From CAYVZU01 sp964455935 (GTDB lineage: Bacteria; Fibrobacterota; CAYVZU01): 19,879 nt of DNA. The stretch spans positions 1 to 19,879 of the forward strand of contig CAYVZU010000070.1 of the NCBI GenBank assembly GCA_964455935.1, written 5' to 3'. The position numbers were made by a program, and so were the translations under genes. Of the stretch, positions 1-7,539 are shown in pieces (position 1 is the stretch's first letter; each line of letters opens with the position of its first letter). A model generated the notes under the pieces. The model was not told the DNA's origin, made no database searches, and saw only the letters and a program-made list of their open reading frames with translations.

Positions 1-1327
1 AGGGGTGCACGGTTGACCCGGCAAGCGTCGGATTATAACCCCGCGCTGAGGGAATACCGCCCAAATTGGCTTCTAGAACTACCGCTGCGTTTCTTAAGCG
101 TTGAACACCTGAATATTCGTCGTACTTCTCAGTCAGGTATAGTTCGCCTCCATTAAAGCACAAATATCGCGGATAATTGAAGCGAACCTTTGACCTATCC
201 TGGCCCGTCCCGTACCCACCCGAAAGAAAGCTAAGGTTAAGACCCGAATCGTATTTTCCAACAATGCAGTTCACCATGTCAACACAGAACACGGAACCAT
301 CATCATCGGTCTCCAACGAAACCACCCTCCCGTTTACATAAGGCCACACGGTTTCGCCCGCATAGGTCAAAGACATATCGCTTTCCAATCGCAGCCTTGC
401 TATTTTGTTTTGCCAAAGCGCAACATAGATATATGGGTTTGATCCGCCAGCGGCCGCAATCGACAAAGGCATGATCAAATCACCCATATCCGCCACTTGA
501 TAATGGCTATGTCGCATGGCCGGTGGCATGGCCTCCAGTTGAGTATCCCCTTCAAAATAGGGTTCCACGGCAGCGATGTTATTGCCATTTGTATTGGCAA
601 CAAACAGTACTTTCTGGGCTGTGCCATATTCCGCGAAAGCAACATCATTTGGGCCATTCATACCGGATAACGATCCCACATACACCAGTTGACGCAGGTT
701 CGGATTGTATTGGTACCGGACTACCCGATCCTTACCCATATCCGCCACCCAAAAGTTTCCACACCGGTCCGTTGTAATACCCTTGGGATTGCGGAGTCTT
801 GGTGATTCAGTATAACCGGGTTCGTATTCCCCCGCCGTAGAAAATGTAGGCATTTCGCTTTCCGTGTCCAAACCGAGCAAACCCATGATAAAGCCGGAAA
901 TTCCACTTGCGGAAATCTTCTGCATGTGGCCATAATCGGTTACATCGAGTCTGGCATTGTGGACATCTACCATTATGAACAGATTGTTCGTTCCATCCGG
1001 CGCATTTTCGGCATTAGCAGCACAGAAGCCCCAAACATCGCCTATCCTGCTAGCGTAATCTTCAGGATTCAGCGGATCACTATACCCATCGATCTTCTGA
1101 TTGATCTTTGCAATCTGATTACGGATGTCGTGCTTTGCGATTCGTGAAGGGGTGAATAGTCCACTGGGATCAAACGAGCTGAAGGATAATTCGGAAAGAG
1201 CATTCTCGCTTAGTTGTTGTGAATTTGCACCAACCGCGCAGAAGAGGAGGGTAACGGCAAACCTGGCATGGCGGAAAATTCCACCGCCTGTGATCAATTG
1301 AACTAAAGGAAGCGCATGAAGCTTCAT
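1..1327 (-). CDS. Exported NHL-repeat beta-propeller protein (3' end outside window)
   Basis: Reading the minus strand from ATG at 1327 gives 442 codons with no stop before the window edge, so the C-terminus is missing. An AGGAG box sits 8 nt upstream of the ATG. The N-terminus looks like a Sec signal peptide: a basic stretch RHAR at residues 19-22, a hydrophobic core AVTLLFCAVGA, and probable cleavage near residue 36. NHL-like blades are visible at about 177-205 (LRNPKGITTDRCGNFWVADM, then GKDRVVRY), 224-255, 333-360 and 382-412. NHL propellers are usually protein- or ligand-binding scaffolds, so no enzymatic role is claimed. It follows the 334-residue exported protein by 74 bp and is probably the last visible gene of that run. 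The signal peptide and repeat class are fairly sure; the biological function is unknown. Confidence 0.8.
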   Translation of the reverse strand, partial: MKLHALPLVQLITGGGIFRHARFAVTLLFCAVGANSQQLSENALSELSFSSFDPSGLFTPSRIAKHDIRNQIAKINQKIDGYSDPLNPEDYASRIGDVWGFCAANAENAPDGTNNLFIMVDVHNARLDVTDYGHMQKISASGISGFIMGLLGLDTESEMPTFSTAGEYEPGYTESPRLRNPKGITTDRCGNFWVADMGKDRVVRYQYNPNLRQLVYVGSLSGMNGPNDVAFAEYGTAQKVLFVANTNGNNIAAVEPYFEGDTQLEAMPPAMRHSHYQVADMGDLIMPLSIAAAGGSNPYIYVALWQNKIARLRLESDMSLTYAGETVWPYVNGRVVSLETDDDGSVFCVDMVNCIVGKYDSGLNLSFLSGGYGTGQDRSKVRFNYPRYLCFNGGELYLTEKYDEYSGVQRLRNAAVVLEANLGGIPSARGYNPTLAGSTVHP

Positions 1328-1401
1328 ACTGGCATCTCCTGCCACAGAAATCACTACCTCAAAACTTCCACACGTTCATAGCACCGGCCGATAGCAAGAG
1401 T

Positions 1402-2406
1402 TCATTCCCCGCCAAGAAAGAAATCCGCCCTAAGCTTGTCATCGTGAAACCGCTGCTCGATCTCACCCTTACCCGCACCGATTTTGCTCGTAAACTGCTT
1501 GACAAAAGCCATGTAGCGGACATCATTCTTGAAAGTTGGCTGGTATAGCATATCCAAATACGCGGCTTGCACGACATCGATATCCTTTGGGTTCTTGAGA
1601 TCTGGCTTCTTCGATTCCAAAAGCGCATTCGTTACTTCAAGGACAAAAGGGTCTTTAGCATTTTTGGTTTTGCCGATATACTGAAACATCGTTGAGAGAT
1701 ACGCCATAATGTCACCCAAATAGCAGTTCTCCATAATAAATTTTCGGTTCTTTCTGAAAGATGATTCAAGTCGTAGTCCATCAGGATTCTTGCAGCAATA
1801 AAAGTCCGCGTAAAGGTAGTATAATCTGGAAACTGGCAGACCTTTTTCCATAAATTCATCAAGATATTGGCCGGCTTTCTTGCGTTCAGCAAGATTTCTT
1901 GATCCCCTATGCCAATCGGCCCAAACAAATTTGGCAGCATCGGAGGCAGGCACACCGTAATTTGCTTGCAGTTCCCTTGCGCGAAATCTTAACAAAATGC
2001 GGTATTCATGTGCAATCAGTCGCCCTACTTCCGGTGGCTGCACTTTCTTAAACGAATCGGCCAGGGCCTCGTCAAAATTTCCCATTTCATTATAGGGCGA
2101 ATTTGTGCGAAGGTTCCAGGCAGCCTCAGAGGCTACTCGAAAAGCTCGGCTGAACGAGTCCACATTGGATTCCGTCATACTGCCCAGCGTTGAATCTAAT
2201 GTGTTGAAAACCATGCCAGTTGCGCTTATTGCGCGGCGATATAGTAATGAATCCTTTCTCACATCAACCAAGCATCCTGCATCGCCACAGTTCTCAAAGA
2301 AATACTTCTCCAAGGTATCAACACTCTGGTTGAATTCTCTGGAGAAAGCGAACGTAGAGGAGGCAGAAGATAGCCAAGCCAGAACAATAATACGGAATAT
2401 ATTCAT
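1402..2406 (-). CDS. Exported protein of unknown function (334 aa)
   Basis: I do not recognise this family. ATG at 2406 is preceded by a GGGGGA box 9 nt upstream that lies at the end of the preceding gene, whose stop codon is only 5 nt away; the two are probably translationally coupled. Residues 1-21 (MNIFRIIVLAWLSSASSTFA) form a good Sec signal peptide with an AxA-like cleavage site. The mature part looks mostly alpha-helical and charged, with a few cysteines (FENCGDAGC near residue 38, DFYCC near residue 204, ENCYLGD) that could form disulfides outside the cytoplasm. I see no catalytic motif, membrane segment or lipobox. Its position between an M15-type peptidase and an NHL propeller suggests an envelope or extracellular role, which is inference only. 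Confidence 0.8.
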   Translation of the reverse strand: MNIFRIIVLAWLSSASSTFAFSREFNQSVDTLEKYFFENCGDAGCLVDVRKDSLLYRRAISATGMVFNTLDSTLGSMTESNVDSFSRAFRVASEAAWNLRTNSPYNEMGNFDEALADSFKKVQPPEVGRLIAHEYRILLRFRARELQANYGVPASDAAKFVWADWHRGSRNLAERKKAGQYLDEFMEKGLPVSRLYYLYADFYCCKNPDGLRLESSFRKNRKFIMENCYLGDIMAYLSTMFQYIGKTKNAKDPFVLEVTNALLESKKPDLKNPKDIDVVQAAYLDMLYQPTFKNDVRYMAFVKQFTSKIGAGKGEIEQRFHDDKLRADFFLGGE

Positions 2407-2411
2407 GTCTT

Positions 2412-4541
2412 TTAATCCCCCGTTGCCATATGATAGTGGGTTGCGCGAATATCCGCATCTGTGAGTGCTTGAGTCGGATTTTCCCTATTATTCCAACTTT
2501 TGCCTGGGTTTGGTATTGGGTAGCCAACCGTACCTTTGTCCGCTTGGGGCTGCGTACGCCATCCATCAGGGTATTGTGACAACCCTTTGGTATACAAGTA
2601 GGCGTATGGGGCCGCATAATAGGCACTCTCCAGCAGGAATCTAGACGACATCGATTTCAATGTTTCCAGATCATCCGTCCAATAGTGTCTATCGTCGCCA
2701 GTTATGTTGCCGCGTGGTTTGATATCCATTGCTTTTCCCTTGCAATGATCACTTAAGCTATTGCTTCCAGCCGGCCGCGTACCTGTGGGTGATTTTTCAG
2801 CCAGATTGTGATACGGTGCGCGCCAACAGGAAGTTAGGACAGGCGTTCGGAAATTTGAATTTGCGGTAACTGCATTATATATGGACAGAAACCCTTGTTC
2901 CATTGTTGCATTGGGATAATTTCCTGCTGTGGATGAGTTGGCCGGCCAAAATCTCGGATCCAATTCGCCTTGGCTAGTTCCCTTGTGTTTGAATAGAGGT
3001 GTCCTTGACGGCAACGCATTATTGAAGAACCTTTGAAGTTGGAAAACGGCATATTCAGATCTGGCTTTGTTTATTTCATCTTGGAATACATAGAAAACTG
3101 ATGTCCTCCCCTCATAGCTGCCTTTGCCAGTAAATGTAATAATGTAGCGCAAAGGTGTAATCGGACTCTTGCTGCCTCCCGTTGCGCTGCCGTCACAATT
3201 TACAGGTATAAGCAGGTTCTTATTTACCTTATCGATTGTGGCGGACACAGACCTCGAGTATAGGCGGTCCGTTAGGTTAGAGACGACAACATCAACATCG
3301 TAGTCCGTTGAGATCATTCCAGTCGCGTAGCTTATTTCAAGCGTCTTTCCCGGAACAAAATCATCCTTTGATCGAACAGCCACACTCGCGATTTCACCTG
3401 TGATGTTAAGGTCATTAATGGTTTCGCCTATATTCGTACCAGCACCGATGGGACAGCTTAGACCACCACCTGGAATCAAGTTAGGCACATTTCCTTCTAT
3501 CAAAGCGAGATCATTAATAGCGCGGATGAAGAAAATCTTTGGGTTTGCATCAGGCATCTGAAGATCGAGCACCTCGAACCCGCCGTTGCCATCCACGAAT
3601 GTCTTTGCTCTGAAAATTTCATATTTACCCTGGTCAAGAAGGGTGTTTTCCCACACTATGTCTGAACGGCCATTCCGATTTCCGACATGGTCGCAGGAAA
3701 CGATGTAGAAATCCGGCCTTTGTTCAACCACAGGGACCTCTGCACCACTCGCTTGCTTAGCGAGGCTGCGCTCTGTCCTCAATTGCGGAACAAGGGATAT
3801 ATGAACCAAGTTGGGATCGGTTGCGTCTCTCTCAATACTATTGATTTGCGGTGCAAGCGGCTTGGCGGACCCGTCCACATATAGGTCACAATCGCAGGCG
3901 TTTTCATCCGCAAGCTGACCAGGGACCCACATTACTGAACTCTCATCAGCAAGATTTGGGCTCCCATCCACATAGATTCGGATTTTGAAATGATCTTCGG
4001 AGGGACCTTTGATAACGTAGGAAAACCTGAACTCAATATCATTACCCTTATCAAGGCCCTGTTCAGCCGCCAAAAGAACATCGCCGGTTGTTGGCGATTT
4101 GTAGAGTTCACCTACCAATATCCCAGAAGCGCTCTGATTGTAGCTATAAACGACTTTAAAAAGGACCTGAGTCCCCCCAACCAATCTTTTATCTGTTGAG
4201 GGCAAGTAGGTGATGCAATAGGAAGTGCGTTTTATCTCAGGATTTTGCGGTGGCGGTGGTGGCGGTGGATTGCTGCTGCCTGTGCATTTGGTACTCATGT
4301 TATCACTTCTATAGGTGTACTGGCCAGTCGGACACCCTGTCAAGGCCCGGCATGCCGCTTCCATATCACTTTGAGTTGCCCGATTGAGGTCGCAATCCTT
4401 GCATAAGACGCTCGGAGTTCGTTCCAGTGTGCCACATTCGCACATCACATCAAAGCGGCCGTCAGGGCAGGCGCAATGCAAAAAGAAACTGATCGATAGA
4501 AACGAACCAAGCAGCCCGTATTCCCAGAATCTTGTACTCAC
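2412..4541 (-). CDS. Exported multidomain protein with C-terminal M15-type zinc peptidase domain
   Basis: The start is GTG at 4541, with AGGAAG 8 nt upstream. A hydrophobic N-terminus (residues 8-22) is followed by a cysteine-rich segment (C23, C25, C34, C36, C47, C50, C64, C70, C86) and a seven-proline linker (92-98). A long middle part of about 450 residues looks beta-rich, possibly Ig-like. The last 130 residues fit the D-Ala-D-Ala carboxypeptidase/M15A family. They contain SCWRAPYHN, which corresponds to the family 'SGYRSPxxN' motif, then SDHCKGKAMDI (H599, D606), which matches SxHxxGxAxD, and a terminal HYH (H702, H704), which would supply the third zinc ligand. M15 enzymes cut peptidoglycan stem peptides, so a cell-wall substrate is likely but not shown. 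The protein is far longer than a plain M15 enzyme. The zinc motif is clear; the N-terminal two thirds are unrecognised. Confidence 0.82.
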   Translation of the reverse strand: MSTRFWEYGLLGSFLSISFFLHCACPDGRFDVMCECGTLERTPSVLCKDCDLNRATQSDMEAACRALTGCPTGQYTYRSDNMSTKCTGSSNPPPPPPPQNPEIKRTSYCITYLPSTDKRLVGGTQVLFKVVYSYNQSASGILVGELYKSPTTGDVLLAAEQGLDKGNDIEFRFSYVIKGPSEDHFKIRIYVDGSPNLADESSVMWVPGQLADENACDCDLYVDGSAKPLAPQINSIERDATDPNLVHISLVPQLRTERSLAKQASGAEVPVVEQRPDFYIVSCDHVGNRNGRSDIVWENTLLDQGKYEIFRAKTFVDGNGGFEVLDLQMPDANPKIFFIRAINDLALIEGNVPNLIPGGGLSCPIGAGTNIGETINDLNITGEIASVAVRSKDDFVPGKTLEISYATGMISTDYDVDVVVSNLTDRLYSRSVSATIDKVNKNLLIPVNCDGSATGGSKSPITPLRYIITFTGKGSYEGRTSVFYVFQDEINKARSEYAVFQLQRFFNNALPSRTPLFKHKGTSQGELDPRFWPANSSTAGNYPNATMEQGFLSIYNAVTANSNFRTPVLTSCWRAPYHNLAEKSPTGTRPAGSNSLSDHCKGKAMDIKPRGNITGDDRHYWTDDLETLKSMSSRFLLESAYYAAPYAYLYTKGLSQYPDGWRTQPQADKGTVGYPIPNPGKSWNNRENPTQALTDADIRATHYHMATGD

Positions 4542-4734
4542 CGTGCGAACTTCCTCATTCTAGGTATAACATCTGTAGTATAATTTGGCAGTTCAGAAGC
4601 CGGGTTCGCCCAAGGCCAGTCAGAATTGTTTTTATGGCCATGACCAAGACCCCCGGATAATTATCATATGCGATTTTCTGATTGTACTACGATGGCCGGT
4701 AACAGATTTGATCGGAAAGGATGTATACCACAAT

Positions 4735-5700
4735 TCACTCCTCCGTACCAGGCAAAATGTTGCGCAAGGCAATAGCCGTGTGTGCCTTAGCCTGGCGCCT
4801 CGCTTCAAGTCCAATAACGATACGTGTTGGCCTCCAAATTCCAGCATGTATTTGTCGTCCGCAGATGTCAAAGACGACGCCCGCATGACGCGTGACCGTT
4901 CTTTGGGCGGTGCTTCGGGTCCCAAGCATACGCAAGTTCGTATTATGTTCCATAGCAAAAACTGAGAGCCTGTAGCCCCGGCATACCCAATGAATTCCCT
5001 CCCCATGAAAAACATTACGGTCATCCAGGGCGGTTATCTGGATGGAGGCCACCAACCCTCTTTCTTTTGAATACCAGAAATAACTGACACCCAATTGTTC
5101 CCACCCTTCAACGGAGGCGGCTGTATGAAATCTCATACCCAAAACCGGTTCCAGAATACCACCGGGCAAGATCATTGTGCCATAGCTATTGATTTCACCC
5201 GAATATTGCACCCTAAGAGTGTCCGTTACCGATTCGCCTGTCCACTGTTTCCCATAAGACGCGGCCAAGCTCAACATTGCGGCCGGCGGCTGAACTCGAT
5301 AGCAGGATAAATCACCCCGACCCGCATGAATTCCCCCACCAAACCCATAAGAGGTATTTGTAAGAACAAAGATTTCGAAACTCGTTCTACCTTGGTTTAC
5401 TGAAAAATCCGAATACCTGTTGGCATAGCAAATGTTTGCATTTGGGAAGGAGTCAATAACAACTTGCGGCATCTCGCGCGATGCGGTATCCAAAGATGCA
5501 CTTGTGAAATCGGAGAAGTCCCATGTTTGATTCTGGCCGATACTTATTGCCATGGAATCGGTTCCGTTATAGGATACTCCTTTATAGAAGTAAATACCGC
5601 CACGCCAGCCGGCGATATCAGCAGAATCGATTGTAAGGGACTGGCCTTGCGCTGCCGCCAGGACAATCAACAATGCGAAGCCCGATTGAATGCTTTTCAT
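4735..5700 (-). CDS. Exported beta-rich protein, possible C-terminal sorting domain (321 aa)
   Basis: ATG at 5700 overlaps the stop of the upstream gene as ATGA (4 bp), a classic translational-coupling arrangement. Residues 1-20 are a Sec signal peptide (MKSIQSGFALLIVLAAAQGQ). The mature protein is rich in aromatic, Gly, Ser and Thr residues and carries NQTWDFSDF at 57-65 and YFWYSKERGL further on. This style is common in exported proteins of Bacteroidota and Fibrobacterota. The C-terminal segment (GVVFDICGRQIHAGIW and after) loosely resembles the 'YDLxGRxV' core of type IX secretion (Por) sorting domains, but the usual terminal 'G-x-Y-x-(I/V)' part is poor. It could be a degraded sorting signal or chance similarity. 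The upstream 248-residue protein shares the W-D-F feature and may be a paralogue. The function is unknown. Confidence 0.78.
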   Translation of the reverse strand: MKSIQSGFALLIVLAAAQGQSLTIDSADIAGWRGGIYFYKGVSYNGTDSMAISIGQNQTWDFSDFTSASLDTASREMPQVVIDSFPNANICYANRYSDFSVNQGRTSFEIFVLTNTSYGFGGGIHAGRGDLSCYRVQPPAAMLSLAASYGKQWTGESVTDTLRVQYSGEINSYGTMILPGGILEPVLGMRFHTAASVEGWEQLGVSYFWYSKERGLVASIQITALDDRNVFHGEGIHWVCRGYRLSVFAMEHNTNLRMLGTRSTAQRTVTRHAGVVFDICGRQIHAGIWRPTRIVIGLEARRQAKAHTAIALRNILPGTEE

Positions 5701-6443
5701 TTTCTTTGAATCCTTAGATCAAAGGGCTTCTGGCTTGTAAGGTGAATCCCGGCCGAATCAATCTCCAAACAACAGGAACGCAGGATCGCGAGCGGGGGCG
5801 TTTGGTAGTCTGTCCGCCACTCGTATTCATCAACATTCGTAAGAGAATCCGTTGCGGTAACAAAGTGGGCGTCGGACAGCTTCCTGAGTAGAAACGCAGG
5901 AACCGTTTGGTTCCCGATACGCAGGTTGCCACGGGATAGTACATTGGTTTCCATATACATGGCAATCTCTCTGCCCTGTTTAATACCATTAATGGCAATT
6001 GTCGTATCCCGGACGAAGTTGCCAACAGCAAGCGCCGGTCGATCAAGACGGATTGGCGGCATGAGAACGGTGAAATGTTTCAGGATCGCTTCCGAAATTG
6101 CCAGACTTCCTGTTAGCCAAGTGGAGGCATCCTTCCTAAGCAATTGATAATATGTGTAGGGCTGCGGAACAGTAGAATCCGTGAAGAACACTATGGAATT
6201 GGACCCGGAAGGCACGGTGTCCGTTCCATAAGAGAATTCATTGGCCTTCTCAATCCGAAACATTACGTGCCCCGCGGAAAGGGGGCGGAAATCCCACACC
6301 GCACTGTCTCGAAGCGAAATAGAAAATGGTAGAGAAAGGCCCGGTGTTTTATTCGTCACGAAGCAATACGCCGTCGTGTCAGCGTAACTTAGCGACACCA
6401 AAGTCAAGACCCAACAAATAACAACTACGGTTTTAGCCCGCAT
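5697..6443 (-). CDS. Exported protein of unknown function, possible paralogue of its neighbour (248 aa)
   Basis: This is the first clear gene of the exported-protein run. ATG at 6443 has only a weak upstream GGGG. Residues 1-21 (MRAKTVVVICWVLTLVSLSYA) form a signal peptide. The mature chain has SAVWDFRPL at residues 47-55 and, near the C-terminus, VDEYEWRTDYQTPPLAIL. The neighbouring 321-residue protein has WDFSDF and YFWYSKERGL at roughly matching places, which suggests but does not prove tandem duplication. The C-terminus lacks the sorting-domain-like segment of the neighbour and ends at an ATGA overlap with it. No catalytic motif is seen. It is probably periplasmic, surface or secreted. 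Confidence 0.75.
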   Translation of the reverse strand: MRAKTVVVICWVLTLVSLSYADTTAYCFVTNKTPGLSLPFSISLRDSAVWDFRPLSAGHVMFRIEKANEFSYGTDTVPSGSNSIVFFTDSTVPQPYTYYQLLRKDASTWLTGSLAISEAILKHFTVLMPPIRLDRPALAVGNFVRDTTIAINGIKQGREIAMYMETNVLSRGNLRIGNQTVPAFLLRKLSDAHFVTATDSLTNVDEYEWRTDYQTPPLAILRSCCLEIDSAGIHLTSQKPFDLRIQRK

Positions 6444-6840
6444 GCATAAACCCCATACTGCCGTGTGCGACCATAGTTACCTTGATCCACACATGCTGGT
6501 GTTTTCGTTGCTCCTATGTCTGTATTGAAAGTCAGTCCCGCAGTCTTCGGATATCGGATTGCCAGTTGCGTCCTGCACACACAATCCACAGATGAAGGTG
6601 TTTCCAGACTGGAAGTATGCATTTCCAAATCAGTGCATGTCAACATTTTTCATAAGAAATCTGGAAACAGTGGATATAGGAAGGGGATGTAGGGACGGAG
6701 GGGATATGGGAACGGAGATCGGAAACGCAGTAAAGATCCGGCTCCTTCCTATGAAAGATGCCAAGAGATGGCCGCAGAACCTTTAATTCTCAAGATAAGC
6801 GCCGATTGCATAAAACGGAAATCCGCGCTCCTTCAGGCAC
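6444..6840. other. Gene-poor spacer upstream of the exported-protein genes
   Basis: About 400 bases separate the rny/CBM9-like unit from the exported-protein genes. Any promoter of the left-hand unit should lie here, but I could not identify a convincing -35/-10 pair. The spacer holds a purine-rich degenerate repeat tract (about 6661-6730). A 73-codon minus-strand frame (6425-6646) overlaps the first exported gene by 19 bp; it has no signal peptide and no recognised motif and is probably not a gene, although its cysteines and the overlap leave some doubt. Confidence 0.5.
6661..6730. repeat. Degenerate purine-rich short repeat tract
   Basis: The plus strand is almost entirely purine here, with irregular repetition of GGGGATxTAGGGACGGAG-like and GGGATATGGGAACGGAGAT-like strings. 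The complementary strand reads as loosely repeated TCCCCTCCGTCCC / TCCCCTTCC units. It lies in the spacer upstream of the exported-protein genes. It could be low-complexity slippage-derived DNA, a dispersed intergenic repeat, or a polypurine stretch affecting DNA structure. Confidence 0.45.
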
Positions 6841-6870
6841 AAAAAAGGCAAAATGCGCGAGCTTGACGCG
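6841..6870 (-). terminator. Possible weak intrinsic terminator after the CBM9-like gene
   Basis: Just after the TAG stop at 6876-6878 the minus strand has CGCG-TCAAGCT-CGCG (arms 6867-6870 and 6856-6859), followed by a T-rich run that includes six consecutive T at 6841-6846. The stem is short and the T run is interrupted by GCC, so this is only a moderate candidate. It would end the transcript coming from rny. Confidence 0.4.
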
Positions 6871-6875
6871 ACTGT

Positions 6876-7523
6876 CTACTCGAATACAAACGTCCCAAAC
6901 CGCTGGTAATCATGAAACGACCGGCTTTGCGGTGGCGACCAAACCCAATGCGTGGCCGGCTTTTTATCATAATCGATCCGGTATATGTTTGCTCGCCACT
7001 TTGTTCCGGAAACCGGGGGCATATTGCCCAGCCCCTCGAAGAGCGCAAACGGAATGAAGAATTCAGCCGTCCATCCTTCGATTTTGGCGCGCGGCTTTTT
7101 ATCGCCCCCGCGCACGGAGGTGGCCCGCTTGATCAAGCGTTCGCCCTCGTAAACCCAGGGAAGCCAGCCATAATGTTTGCTTTCGTGCTTTGAGACAAGA
7201 ATGGGAAGCTCCGCGCCCAACGCCGAGATCTCGTATTCGAAATAGACGATCTGCTTTTCGAACGGCCAAAGAAAAACCTCGACGACGTCTTCGTTGTAGA
7301 GATGATCGTTGTCCTTCATCCCCGTCGAGGTGATCTTCTTGTCCTCACAGTCCACCAAAAAGTAGATGCCCTTGGCCGAGTAAAGCACCTTGGCAGCCGT
7401 CCGGTATGACACGCCTGCGGCTCCAAGGGCGGAAATCTCGACCCAGTCCGTTCCATTCCACGCCCGGCTGGAGCCTTTTCCCGTGACCCGAAAATCGTTG
7501 GTTCGTTTGACGGTTAGCTTCAT
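6876..7523 (-). CDS. CBM9-like domain protein without signal peptide (215 aa)
   Basis: The start chosen is ATG at 7523, because GGAGAAAGG lies just upstream; a start at 7550 would overlap the rny stop codon and add nine unconvincing residues. The whole protein looks like one carbohydrate-binding family 9-like beta-sandwich. Visible features are an early W-rich NGTDWVEI, then IYFLVDCEDK, the hallmark NEDVVEVFLWP, YFEYEISALGAELP, WTAEFFIPFALF and TKWRANIYRIDYD near the C-terminus. In this family the fold binds sugars or accompanies glycan-active domains. Here it stands alone and has no signal peptide, so it is predicted cytoplasmic, which is odd for a glycan-binding module. It starts 16 bp after the rny stop and is probably cotranscribed. 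The fold call is fairly confident; ligand and role are unknown. Confidence 0.8.
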   Translation of the reverse strand: MKLTVKRTNDFRVTGKGSSRAWNGTDWVEISALGAAGVSYRTAAKVLYSAKGIYFLVDCEDKKITSTGMKDNDHLYNEDVVEVFLWPFEKQIVYFEYEISALGAELPILVSKHESKHYGWLPWVYEGERLIKRATSVRGGDKKPRAKIEGWTAEFFIPFALFEGLGNMPPVSGTKWRANIYRIDYDKKPATHWVWSPPQSRSFHDYQRFGTFVFE

Positions 7524-7539
7524 AGCCTTTCTCCCCGAA

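Noticed and set aside
6425..6646. 73-codon minus-strand frame before the first exported gene
   Set aside because: It has no signal peptide or recognised motif and overlaps the next start by 19 bp; left as doubtful.
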